Below are positions 50,373 through 59,208 of a DNA stretch of 64,000 bases, piece by piece. Under the pieces are notes generated by a model. It was not told where the DNA came from. It did no database searches and was given only the letters and a program-made list of their open reading frames with translations. The stretch is from Microbulbifer variabilis ATCC 700307. GTDB taxonomy: Bacteria > Pseudomonadota > Gammaproteobacteria > Pseudomonadales > Cellvibrionaceae. The stretch lies in NCBI RefSeq assembly GCF_000380565.1, contig NZ_AQYJ01000019.1:20024-84023 (forward strand), in the 5' to 3' direction. The translations under genes and the position numbers were made by a program. How positions within the stretch are numbered: position 1 is the first letter of the stretch; the number at the start of each line of letters is the position of its first letter.

Positions 50373-51512
50373 TTGAGTGATCGGGGGTACATTATCAGTA
50401 AACGCATGGTATTAATGCTGCTGGGATGCTTACTATTGTTTGGCGGTATTTTTGCTTATAAGTTTTTTGGCCGCTACATGATGAATCAGTTTCTCGACAC
50501 CATGTCTCTACCGGTGGCTACCGTCACCTCCGCCACTGCACAAATCCAGAACTGGCGTGAGGATCTGAGTGGAGTTGGAACAGTTCGCGCGGTAAATGGC
50601 GTCGAAGTCACTACTGAGGCTGAGGGTGTCGTCAGCGCCATTCATTTTAAGTCAGGACAATTTGTGCATGGTGGAGATCTTCTGGTAGAAATTTTTGCTG
50701 AACCGGAAAAAGCTCAGTTACAGGTGCTGGATGCAGAGTTACGTCTTGCACGGCGCAATTATGTCCGTATTAAAACCTTAACCAAGCGTGGAGTTACTAC
50801 TGAAGCAGATCTGGATAGTGCTCAGAGTACTTTGGATCAGGTAATTGCCAATATTCAAGTACAGCGAGCTAGGGTTGATCAGCGCCGTGTGGTGGCACCT
50901 TTCAGTGGTGTGCTCGGTATTCGCCGTATCGACTTGGGTGAAAATGTCAGTCCCGGTGAGGCGGTAGTTTCCCTGCAACAGCTGAATCCTATCTTTGTGG
51001 ACTTTTCTCTGCCAGAGCAAAAATATTCAATGGTTAAGGCGGGGTTGCCGATTTACCTGACTACAGATGCATTCCCCGGTAATACCTATCGTGGGAAAAT
51101 CACCGCTGTTGACCCTCGCGTAGATAATGCCAGCCGCAATTTCCTTATTCAGGCAACCCTAGACAATCCAAAAAAACACTTGCGCCCGGGCATGTTTGCC
51201 CAAGTCTCAGTAGAAATTGATGCGAGTCGACGGGTTTTGGCCGTACCCCGAACATCTTTGGTTTTTGCACCTTATGGGGTGTCAGTTTTTGTTTTGGAAA
51301 AAGATGATGCAAGCGGAGAGTTAATCGCGAATAAGCGCTTTGTGAAGACGGGTGAGGAGCGCGGAGATATGGTGGAAATTGTGCAGGGACTTCAAGAGGG
51401 AGATATTATCGCTAGTAGTGGTTTGCTAAAACTTCGCAATGGTAAACGGGCCAATATTAACAACGAAAATAAACCGCCGGAAAATTTACATCCAAAACCT
51501 GGCAACAGTTGA
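50373..51512 (+). CDS. RND efflux periplasmic adaptor (MFP) subunit
   Basis: A 379-residue membrane fusion protein. N-terminal membrane helix at about 12-30, then a lipoyl half-motif (GVGTVRAVNGVEVTTEAEGV), an alpha-helical hairpin (about 110-160), second lipoyl half (RVVAPFSGVLGIRRIDLGENV), and beta-barrel (LRPGMFAQVSVEI). It links the RND pump just downstream to an outer membrane channel, which is not encoded here. The start is unclear: TTG at 50373 has no good ribosome site, and ATG at 50406 would start right at the membrane helix. Substrates cannot be told from sequence. Confidence 0.9.
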   Translation: MSDRGYIISKRMVLMLLGCLLLFGGIFAYKFFGRYMMNQFLDTMSLPVATVTSATAQIQNWREDLSGVGTVRAVNGVEVTTEAEGVVSAIHFKSGQFVHGGDLLVEIFAEPEKAQLQVLDAELRLARRNYVRIKTLTKRGVTTEADLDSAQSTLDQVIANIQVQRARVDQRRVVAPFSGVLGIRRIDLGENVSPGEAVVSLQQLNPIFVDFSLPEQKYSMVKAGLPIYLTTDAFPGNTYRGKITAVDPRVDNASRNFLIQATLDNPKKHLRPGMFAQVSVEIDASRRVLAVPRTSLVFAPYGVSVFVLEKDDASGELIANKRFVKTGEERGDMVEIVQGLQEGDIIASSGLLKLRNGKRANINNENKPPENLHPKPGNS

Positions 51513-51530
51513 TTCCCTCCGAGAGCAGCG

Positions 51531-54500
51531 GTGAATTTTACTGAGATTTTTATTCGTAAACCGGTACTGGCTTGTGTGGTCAGTCTTTTTATTTTTCTGT
51601 TGGGGTTGCGTTCAATTGCCGAGTTGAATGTGCGCCAATACCCCAAACTGGAAAATGCGGTCATCACAGTGACTACCGTATATGTGGGTGCTGATTCCGA
51701 CCTAGTCCAGGGGTTTATCACCACGCCCTTGGAACAAGAAATTGCCACTGCAGATGGCATTGACTATATGGTGTCTACCAGTGTGCAGGGGCTTTCTACC
51801 ATCAATGCCTATGTGCGCTTTGATTTTGACCCTAATGAGGTTTTGACCCAGATAGTTGCCAAGGTGAACAAACTGCGTAGCGATCTCCCTGATGAGTCGG
51901 AAGACTCCAGTGTGGAGATGCAGCAGGGGGAAACTACGGCGGCAATGTATCTGTCATTTTCCTCAAATATTCTTGCCAATAACCAGATCACCGATTATTT
52001 GACTCGGGTAGTGCAGCCAAAGCTGGCCACTATTGCCGGGGTGCAGCGTGCTAGATTACTCGGTGATAGCACCTTTGCCATGCGCGCCTGGCTAAAACCC
52101 AGGGAAATGGCAGCACTTGAGGTAACCCCGGCAGATATTGCCAATGCCTTGCGGGATAACAATGTTCTCTCTGCAGTGGGTGCAACTAAGGGTTCGCGGG
52201 TTGCCATGGAAATTCGAGCGGATACGGATATAGCCAAACAAATAGACTTTCGTCAGTTGGTGGTACGTGCATCCGGTGACCAGCTGGTGCGCCTTGGGGA
52301 CGTGGCAGAAATAGAATTAGGTGCAGAATCCTATGACAGTTCGGTGACCTTTAACGGGCAGTCGGCCACCTTTATTGCAGTGGAGGTTGCGCCCAATGCA
52401 AACACTCTTGATGTTATTAAGCGAGTTAGAAAGAAGCTTGAAGGTGAGATTTTTCCGCAACTGCCGGAGGGGATGCTAGGAGAAATTCCCTATGACAGCA
52501 CGGAGTATATTCAGGATTCGATTACTGAAGTGGTGGAGACCATCATTGAGGCTGTCATCATTGTTATCGTGGTGATCTATTTGTTTCTTGGTTCCTTACG
52601 CAGTGTTTTGATTCCAGCAGTGGCCCTGCCCCTATCTTTGGTAGGAGCAATGTTTCTCATGTTGTTGATGGGTTTTTCCATCAACTTATTGACGCTTCTC
52701 AGTATGGTTCTGGCTATAGGAATAGTGGTGGATGATGCCATTATCGTTCTAGAAAATGTCCACCGGCATATAGAGGAGGGATTATCGCCAAGGGAGGCGG
52801 CTATCGTTGGCGCACGTGAACTGGCCTGGCCAGTAGTTGCTATGACCACCACGCTGATTGCTGTTTATATCCCTATAGGTTTTCTTGGAGGGCTGACTGG
52901 CACTCTATTTATTGAATTTGCTTTTTCCCTTGCCGGTGCCGTGCTTTTGTCTGGAGTTGTGGCACTCACACTATCACCAATGATGGCTTCGAGAATATTA
53001 AAGCCCAGGGATGGAGGTGGGACTCGCTTGGAAGCTTGGTTAGAGCGACAATTTGGGCATTTACAAAAAGGATTTGAAAAGCGTTTGCATAACTCCCTGG
53101 AAGAACGCGGAGTGATTTTGGTATTTGGCTTAATTGTTTTGGCAAGCTGTTACTTTCTATTCGTTACTTCACCGCGAGAATTGGAGCCAACAGAGGATCG
53201 TGGTCTTGTGCTCACTATTTCCACTGCCGATGCCTATGCAACTCTGGATTATGTAGAGCAATTCAGTGGGGAATTGGTGGATATTGCCGAGAGTTACAGT
53301 GAGGTCGAGAATATTTTTCTGCTTAATGGGGCCGGCACTTTTAGTAGCGGAGTCAATAATGCCACTGCGGGGTTTGTACTTGGTTCATGGGAAAAGCGCG
53401 ATAAAGATACTGAGCAGATGCAGGAACTGATCAGTAAGGATGTAGCGCAAATTGCGGGCTTGAAAGTTGCTGTTGTAGTGCCGCCGAGCTTGCCCACTGC
53501 GGGGGGGCAATTACCGGTGGAATTCGTGATTGGTGCCACTGAGCCAATGGAAAACCTTGCGTCTGTTGCCAGCGAGATAATGACGCAAGCTCTCGAAAGC
53601 AGAAAATTTATTTTTCTCGATTCAGACCTGAAGATAGATAAACCAAAGATTGTGGTTGAAATAGACAGGGATAAGGCTGCCACTATGGGTGTAGAAATGG
53701 TGGATCTTGGGCGCGATCTGGGGGCCATGTTATCAGGTGCCTATATCAATCGCTTTTCCTTGGATAATCGCAGTTATAAAGTAATTCCTCAGGTGGAGCG
53801 GATTGATCGTCTCACTGCAGAACAGCTGGGGCAGTATTATATCCGGGCGGTTAATGGTGACCTGGTTCCGGTTAGTACACTGGTCCGCCTTAAGGAAACA
53901 GTAGAGCCACAGCAGCTAAAACGTTTTCAGCAGCTCAATGCTGTGACTATTTCCGGAGTGCCACGCCCGGGGGTCACCCTGGGGGAGGCTTTATCGGTTT
54001 TGGATAACGCTGCTCAGGAAATATTACCAGAGGAGTATTCGGTGGATTACTCGGGCCAGTCCCGTCAATTTAAGACAGAGGGCTCGGACTTAGTAGTGAC
54101 TTTTTTCTTTGCACTCGTTGTTATTTATCTGGTATTGGCAGCACAATTTGAGTCCTGGCGTGACCCACTGATTATGTTGGTTACTGTGCCTATGAGTGTT
54201 TGTGGGGCAATGATCTTTGTCAGCCTGGGACTTACTACATTGAATATTTATACCCAGGTGGGCTTGGTCACTTTGATCGGGGTTATTTCCAAGCACGGTA
54301 TATTAATTGTGGAATTTGCCAATAAATTACAGATGGGGGGGATGGACAAGCGTACGGCTATTGAAGAGGCTACCTCTATTCGACTGCGGCCGGTATTGAT
54401 GACTACGGCATCATTGGTTCTAGCTATGGTTCCCCTATTAATTGCTTCAGGCCCAGGTGGAGGAGCCCGCTTTGCAATGGGGTTAGTAGTCGCGACCGGA

Positions 54501-54608
54501 ATGACTATCGGTACTCTATTTACCCTATTTGTGGTACCAGCCATGTACCTTTATCTGGGGCGGGACTATCGAGCAAAGGCGGAGGCTGTTGGAGTTATTA
54601 AAGGGTAG
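51531..54608 (+). CDS. RND efflux pump permease subunit
   Basis: A 1025-residue HAE1/AcrB-type permease with 12 membrane helices and two large periplasmic loops. Helix 4 carries the proton-relay pair in GIVVDDAIIVLENVHRH; the second half has GLVTLIGVISKHGILIVEFAN, a family hallmark. GTG start at 51531, 18 bases after the MFP stop, so one operon. The nearest family by feel is the MexF/AcrB-like multidrug group, but a small-molecule or metabolite role is also possible. Faces the AraC-type gene with 14 bases between stops. Confidence 0.93.
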   Translation: MNFTEIFIRKPVLACVVSLFIFLLGLRSIAELNVRQYPKLENAVITVTTVYVGADSDLVQGFITTPLEQEIATADGIDYMVSTSVQGLSTINAYVRFDFDPNEVLTQIVAKVNKLRSDLPDESEDSSVEMQQGETTAAMYLSFSSNILANNQITDYLTRVVQPKLATIAGVQRARLLGDSTFAMRAWLKPREMAALEVTPADIANALRDNNVLSAVGATKGSRVAMEIRADTDIAKQIDFRQLVVRASGDQLVRLGDVAEIELGAESYDSSVTFNGQSATFIAVEVAPNANTLDVIKRVRKKLEGEIFPQLPEGMLGEIPYDSTEYIQDSITEVVETIIEAVIIVIVVIYLFLGSLRSVLIPAVALPLSLVGAMFLMLLMGFSINLLTLLSMVLAIGIVVDDAIIVLENVHRHIEEGLSPREAAIVGARELAWPVVAMTTTLIAVYIPIGFLGGLTGTLFIEFAFSLAGAVLLSGVVALTLSPMMASRILKPRDGGGTRLEAWLERQFGHLQKGFEKRLHNSLEERGVILVFGLIVLASCYFLFVTSPRELEPTEDRGLVLTISTADAYATLDYVEQFSGELVDIAESYSEVENIFLLNGAGTFSSGVNNATAGFVLGSWEKRDKDTEQMQELISKDVAQIAGLKVAVVVPPSLPTAGGQLPVEFVIGATEPMENLASVASEIMTQALESRKFIFLDSDLKIDKPKIVVEIDRDKAATMGVEMVDLGRDLGAMLSGAYINRFSLDNRSYKVIPQVERIDRLTAEQLGQYYIRAVNGDLVPVSTLVRLKETVEPQQLKRFQQLNAVTISGVPRPGVTLGEALSVLDNAAQEILPEEYSVDYSGQSRQFKTEGSDLVVTFFFALVVIYLVLAAQFESWRDPLIMLVTVPMSVCGAMIFVSLGLTTLNIYTQVGLVTLIGVISKHGILIVEFANKLQMGGMDKRTAIEEATSIRLRPVLMTTASLVLAMVPLLIASGPGGGARFAMGLVVATGMTIGTLFTLFVVPAMYLYLGRDYRAKAEAVGVIKG

Positions 54609-54622
54609 CTCGATAAATGGTT

Positions 54623-55723
54623 TCACGCATTAAGCGTGTCCCCTGAAGTATTACTGCGCCTGAACTCGCTGGGAGTAACACCTTCGTGCTTTTTAAAAAA
54701 CCGGGTAAATACTGCACGTTCGGCAAAGTGCAGTTTAACCGCAATGCTCTCTACTGATTCGCTGCTGGATAACAACAGGCGCTTGGTGAGAGCTAGAGTG
54801 ACACTATCTTTTAGCTGTTGAAAAGTTACCCCCTGTTCACGCAATCTCCGCTGTAGGGTACGACCGCTGGTACGGAAATGGGCGGCGGCTTGCTTGATCG
54901 TGATCTCTTCGTTCAGCAGGTGTTTTTCCAGCCAGGAACGCAGGCTCGCAGCTAGGTTGTAGCTCGACAAAGTACTGTGTAATACGGTTTTCAAAATATT
55001 GCGGCTCTGGCTGCGTAGTAGCTTGTGGTAGCTGGGAATAGGAAAGTCCAGGGTTTGAGGTCCCAGGATAATGGAGTTTTCACTGCTGCCGAATTCGACC
55101 GGGCATTGGAAAATACGGGTATAGATAGTGTCGTCTTCTGGTTTTGTCCTGCGCAGTTTTACACCGCGAACTTCAGCGAACTGGGGGTTCAAGGTGCGTA
55201 ATAACTCCACAGCGCGGGTCATCAACATTTCTGCGATAAATGCATTTACAGAATCACTGAATAACTCTTGGCGCCAGTTCAGGGTAAGAATTTCTGAATC
55301 TGTTTCTGTTCGTGTTTCAAAACGCAGTAGGGGGGCCAGGGTTTGTGACAGCACAATTTCGGCGGGACGCAGAATTTCCCGCGGGCGCCGTAGAGATGGC
55401 TGTGCCTCAATGATGGTTTCCTCAAGCCACAGAATGATTGGAAATCGGCTAAAGCTGAGTCCCGGTGAGGAGACTGGAGAAAGCGCTACCAGGTTATTCA
55501 CCAGGGCATTGAATTCGTTATAGCTGAGCCGCTCGCTTTCGCGAGGATTCCAACTGAATGCAAATGGCAGGCGCTTGATCAGGGTCTCGGTTGGAATTCC
55601 GAGCCTGGCGGCAGCGACTACAAAGTAGGGGGCAAATATTTTGGGCACGCCGGCATGGCCGGACTTATTTTTATTTTGGTCTCTCATGACTCTTTGCCGT
55701 CCGGGTGGCGTTGGCAGGATCAT
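54623..55723 (-). CDS. AraC-family transcriptional regulator (OruR/Arabinose_bd-type N-terminus)
   Basis: A 366-residue regulator. C-terminal AraC domain about 265-360 with two helix-turn-helix motifs (EITIKQAAAHFRTSGRTLQRRL and VESIAVKLHFAERAVFTRFFKKHEGVTPSEFRR). The N-terminal half is the variable effector domain seen in OruR-like regulators (FPIILWLEETI, PAEIVLSQTLAPLLRFETRTE). It faces the RND operon end to end and may control it or the 55939 genes, which is inference only. Two starts are possible: ATG 55723 or ATG 55687. Confidence 0.85.
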   Translation of the reverse strand: MILPTPPGRQRVMRDQNKNKSGHAGVPKIFAPYFVVAAARLGIPTETLIKRLPFAFSWNPRESERLSYNEFNALVNNLVALSPVSSPGLSFSRFPIILWLEETIIEAQPSLRRPREILRPAEIVLSQTLAPLLRFETRTETDSEILTLNWRQELFSDSVNAFIAEMLMTRAVELLRTLNPQFAEVRGVKLRRTKPEDDTIYTRIFQCPVEFGSSENSIILGPQTLDFPIPSYHKLLRSQSRNILKTVLHSTLSSYNLAASLRSWLEKHLLNEEITIKQAAAHFRTSGRTLQRRLREQGVTFQQLKDSVTLALTKRLLLSSSESVESIAVKLHFAERAVFTRFFKKHEGVTPSEFRRSNTSGDTLNA

Positions 55724-55938
55724 AGCAAAGGCGTCCTAAACAACGAAAATAAAAATGCGGAATATGACGAGTCGGTCGCGTCAGGTGGCGTGCTTGGTCA
55801 TCTTCTGGCGCCATTAATCCTATTACCAGCCCAGCGTCTGCGGCTAACGTGCAGGGGTCTGCAGCGAAAAGTAGAGAAAAATTCACGAAACCCTGCAGTC
55901 ATAAATTTCTACTTATAAAATTATAAAGGCTAATAACA

Positions 55939-57156
55939 ATGACACTGTCTAAACGACTGGGCGCAGGCCTGTCTGTTTTTTTCGCTGCGATGATGGGCGC
56001 TTCTTCAGCGGTAGCTGAGAACTGCTATATCCTGGTCCACGGACATGGAGTTGAAGGGCACACAACCAGCGTCAAAGCTGATGGGAGTTTAGTGCAGCCA
56101 GCACTGGACTATTGGAGTGAAACCTACTTTGACGAGTATAAAAACAGCAGTTTTATAGACCAGCTGGTAGCGAATGGCGGTAATTACGGTGTGGTAGGCT
56201 ACAACTCCACCGATGAAGGTGAATTGCCTTATTGGCACGATCAGACTTCCGGGGAAATTGCCCGGCAAATTATTCAGATACGTAATGGGGAAGGTGATCG
56301 CTTCGAGCACGGTAACCAATGTGCTGCCAATGATACTTTCTGGATTGTTTCCCATAGCCAGGGCGCTGCACAAATGATGTATATAGCCGGGAATGCTGTG
56401 GTGGGCTCTCCTTACTACAACCGTGCTTATAAGCAGTACGATACCAACACTGAGATGCAAGAGGTTAAAAAATGCTCGACCACCTGGTATGGCAGCACCA
56501 GCTGTAAAAAGGTGACTGAAGAAGTACGAGTGGCCGGACTCAGTGATAGTAATGCGATTGAAGTTGATTTCGACACTGCGATTAGTGGTGTAGCGGCGAT
56601 TTTCACCACCGGAGGTGCGATCACCGGCACTGAGGGTGTGGATCGTATTTGTAATGGCTCCTGGTATGACGATGTTATCAATGATCTTTTCCTAGGCAGG
56701 GAGTGTTCTGCAGTACGCTATATGCAGACCAATGACGTCTATACAGTGCGTAACTACGTGGGCACTAATCTGGGAGCACCTGTTTATACGATTGGTGGCT
56801 ACGCCACTTTCCCAGGCGTAGAGAGTGCTTCCTCAGCCCTGCTAAATGGTGAAGATGATGGTTATATTAACCTTGCTTCGCAGATGAACTGCGCTGGCTC
56901 TGGTAAACGTAATCTCTGGTCCAACCTGAAGCAATACGACACCTTTATGGGTATTGCCTATGGTAGTGCGACTTTCTCATGCAATAACGACAACAAAGGT
57001 ACTGCGCGCTCCTATAACCTCGCCAGCATTCATGTTGACCATGACGCCCAGCGCAATGGCGGTATCATGTCTCCAGGCTACGATGGTATCCCCGATGGCC
57101 TGGATTGTGGTGTGGGTAAAAATAGTGCCGGTCGTATCGCAGCTTGTACTCAATAA
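55939..57156 (+). CDS. Secreted alpha/beta hydrolase-like protein, unknown substrate
   Basis: A 405-residue protein with signal peptide 1-26 (ends SSAVA), then ENCYILVHGHGVEG, where HGHG looks like the oxyanion loop of lipases. The nucleophile elbow reads WIVSHSQGAAQMMY (Ser 140 in SHSQG, where the first Gly of GXSXG is Ser). A His in SIHVDHDAQ near the C-terminus could complete the triad. Several cysteines suggest disulphides and export. The family may be a lipase/esterase or depolymerase; I do not recognise it exactly. It is followed 21 bases later by a membrane-anchored partner, suggesting a two-gene operon. Confidence 0.65.
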   Translation: MTLSKRLGAGLSVFFAAMMGASSAVAENCYILVHGHGVEGHTTSVKADGSLVQPALDYWSETYFDEYKNSSFIDQLVANGGNYGVVGYNSTDEGELPYWHDQTSGEIARQIIQIRNGEGDRFEHGNQCAANDTFWIVSHSQGAAQMMYIAGNAVVGSPYYNRAYKQYDTNTEMQEVKKCSTTWYGSTSCKKVTEEVRVAGLSDSNAIEVDFDTAISGVAAIFTTGGAITGTEGVDRICNGSWYDDVINDLFLGRECSAVRYMQTNDVYTVRNYVGTNLGAPVYTIGGYATFPGVESASSALLNGEDDGYINLASQMNCAGSGKRNLWSNLKQYDTFMGIAYGSATFSCNNDNKGTARSYNLASIHVDHDAQRNGGIMSPGYDGIPDGLDCGVGKNSAGRIAACTQ

Positions 57157-57177
57157 ATATTTGTCAGGAGCGAGTAG

Positions 57178-58254
57178 ATGTCCGTCAGCAGTAAACAACG
57201 TAACAGGAGGCGTACAGCCTTAGTTGTCAGTGTCCTATTTATTGCCGCTGCCATTTTTTTCTGGCGAGTGGGGAATAGTGGGGACCTGCCCACCGCGGTT
57301 GCTGCTGAAGCTAAAACAGTTTTTCCGTCCCTTCCCAAACAGGTGGAGATAAAAGAGTCTCAGGTGGAAAAGGAAGAGCTGGTTGATGATGAGTCCATCA
57401 AAGTTTGGCAAGAAATTCAGGCGCGTCCAGTAAAAACTGAATTACATCAGTCCCTGCTATCTGATCTAGCAAAGTTCCACCGTTACCCACCGGAGAACCG
57501 CGCTATCAAGAACCCCTCTCAGGATCCAATCACCCAGACCCATGCGCCAGATCAGCGCACCACTCATAGTGACAATGGTGATGCATTAACACTGTGGACT
57601 GAAAGAAAATTCTATTCCTATGGTGAAGTGCTGAGAGCTTATGCCTTTCAGACTGACAGCGACGGGGCTAAGGTGCCCGCAGATCTGACCGCGCTAATGG
57701 TTCTGGACGATCAGCAGGTAGTGGGAACCCTGACATTTAGCGATACAAATGGTGATTTAATTTACGAGGTGGAAATGGAGGCTGGCTCCTATCAGGGGCA
57801 GCCTCTGCCAGCTGGCATCTACAAAATCATTGTGGATACGGATATTGATGGTCTGCGTGATGCAGCCGCTTTTACCCTGTCGGAGGATACCGGGAGCTAT
57901 ACCGGGAACCTAAGGGATTCATTGACCTCCGAGGGCAATCTGCTTATCGAGGCTGAGGTGGAAATCCTTGAGCAGGGCCGCTTTTATTTCCGCGCTTCCC
58001 TTTATAATGATGAGCGGTCATCTATTGGCACAACCCAGAACGCCCTGCAGCTTCCTCCAGGACGCCACTGGATACCCTTCGACTTTTATGGCCTCATGAT
58101 CCGCGATGCCGATCAGGATGGCCCCTACCTCGTGAAGCAGTTAAGTATTTCCAGAGTCACAGTGCCTCGAACGGAAAGGCTTTTCGAGCCAGGATACTAC
58201 ACCGAACGTTACAGCCTGGAGCAGTTCAACGATACTCCCTATAAAGAGCTGTAG
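57178..58254 (+). CDS. Membrane-anchored extracytoplasmic protein, unknown, partner of the 55939 hydrolase
   Basis: A 358-residue protein with a basic N-terminus and one hydrophobic helix at about 13-30, so it is anchored in the inner membrane and faces the periplasm. A charged linker (about 45-135) precedes two beta-rich parts: about 140-225, including VLDDQQVVGTLTFSDTNGDL, and about 260-345, including RFYFRASLYNDERSSIGT and FDFYGLMIRDADQDGPYLV. The latter resembles the choice-of-anchor X-like domain of secreted Gram-negative proteins. AGGAG precedes the ATG. It could be a steric chaperone or a co-acting binding protein for the hydrolase (lipase-foldase pairs share this genetic layout), but no foldase motif is visible. 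Confidence 0.5.
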   Translation: MSVSSKQRNRRRTALVVSVLFIAAAIFFWRVGNSGDLPTAVAAEAKTVFPSLPKQVEIKESQVEKEELVDDESIKVWQEIQARPVKTELHQSLLSDLAKFHRYPPENRAIKNPSQDPITQTHAPDQRTTHSDNGDALTLWTERKFYSYGEVLRAYAFQTDSDGAKVPADLTALMVLDDQQVVGTLTFSDTNGDLIYEVEMEAGSYQGQPLPAGIYKIIVDTDIDGLRDAAAFTLSEDTGSYTGNLRDSLTSEGNLLIEAEVEILEQGRFYFRASLYNDERSSIGTTQNALQLPPGRHWIPFDFYGLMIRDADQDGPYLVKQLSISRVTVPRTERLFEPGYYTERYSLEQFNDTPYKEL

Positions 58255-58262
58255 CGGCAATT

Positions 58263-58291
58263 ATTCGCGGGAATTAGCAGTTCTCGCGAAT
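58263..58291 (+). terminator. Terminator overlapping the end of the DUF4124 gene
   Basis: Stem ATTCGCGGGAA pairs with TTCTCGCGAAT (one G-T wobble), loop TTAGCAG, followed by GCTCTTTTG. It ends the plus-strand hydrolase pair. The loop carries the stop codon of the convergent minus-strand gene. Confidence 0.65.
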
Positions 58292-58747
58292 GCTCTTTTG
58301 TTCTTGGTTAATACGTTGCTGCCTCTCATCCTCACCGAGCACGCGGTGATTGCCGTTCTCGTCGACTTCCCTAACGCGTGCATGGCTGGTCAGCGCCTTT
58401 AAGTTATCCTGCGAATTTTGACAGCGTTGCGCGCGTGCGGCTGCTTGGGCACGGGCAACCTGCTCGTCTACTTCTGAAGGTTGTTGAGGAGTGGGCTGGC
58501 CTTGAGGCTGAGTTTCAATTGCAGGTTTGGTGGTTTTTGCTTCTTTCGCAGCTCGGGTCGCTTGTTGCTCCGCTTCCCACTGCTTGTAACGCTCTGATTT
58601 AGGTTTCTTGATTACCTCTACTTCGGTACTGCTAGGTGGCTGCTCGCCGAAATGCACGACCCCATTTTCGTCCACCCATTTGTAGATGCCGCTGGCCTGT
58701 GCTGTTAGCGCCAGGCTGGAAATTAGCATTGCGAGAGCGATGCGCAT
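58274..58747 (-). CDS. DUF4124 domain-containing exported protein
   Basis: A 157-residue protein: signal peptide about 1-18 (MRIALAMLISSLALTAQASG), a DUF4124 motif GIYKWVDENGVVHFGEQPP near residues 20-38, then a Lys/Gln/Ala-rich, probably disordered or helical tail with a final Cys. DUF4124 proteins are common small periplasmic proteins of gammaproteobacteria with unknown role. The frame extends to 58870; ATG at 58747 has GAGGGG before it and a true signal peptide. Confidence 0.85.
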   Translation of the reverse strand: MRIALAMLISSLALTAQASGIYKWVDENGVVHFGEQPPSSTEVEVIKKPKSERYKQWEAEQQATRAAKEAKTTKPAIETQPQGQPTPQQPSEVDEQVARAQAAARAQRCQNSQDNLKALTSHARVREVDENGNHRVLGEDERQQRINQEQKSIRENC

Positions 58748-59208
58748 TGGAGTACCCCTCTTGGTCTTATCTTTCCTTACTGGCCACATTGTAACTGCGT
58801 CAGGGGTTTTTCCTGCAACCCTCTTAACACTTTCAGTCACGGCTATTGACAGCAAGGGAGCAGTTGGCACAATCGAAAGTTTCCTCGGCGAGTAGTAGTC
58901 ACCGCAGACTCGCGGTCCAGACGCTGATTTTCAGGTGGATTACCCTTCCATCACATTTCCGTCGAGAGGCTCTCCCTACCCCTGGAGGCCTGCTAGCCTG
59001 CAACTTGGACACGGTTGTGTCTGGTTTCGGCTGGGTGTTTTGCTGTGCGCGATGATTTCATCCTAAAAATCGGCATGCAAACACGCAACAGGCTGATATT
59101 TGTCACCATTTTCTTTTATAATCGCCATTTAGCATTCTCGTTATATGGTGGATTCATGGCTTCTTGGTGATGTCTGTCCTACCAAGCAAGAAAACTGAGG
59201 AGACTCAA
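58748..59208. other. Upstream region of ilvI
   Basis: About 460 bases without a gene. A TATAAT at 59117-59122 could be a -10 for ilvI, but no good -35 sits 17 bases before it. I see no clear leader peptide with repeated branched-chain codons and no attenuator stem that I could support. Confidence 0.4.

Noticed and set aside
55655..55918. 87-codon plus-strand frame upstream of the secreted hydrolase
   Set aside because: Overlaps the start of the AraC-type gene antisense, has no ribosome site, and the translated sequence looks random.
58871..59208. Attenuator or leader peptide for ilvI
   Set aside because: No short frame rich in Leu/Val/Ile codons and no terminator-antiterminator pair could be seen.
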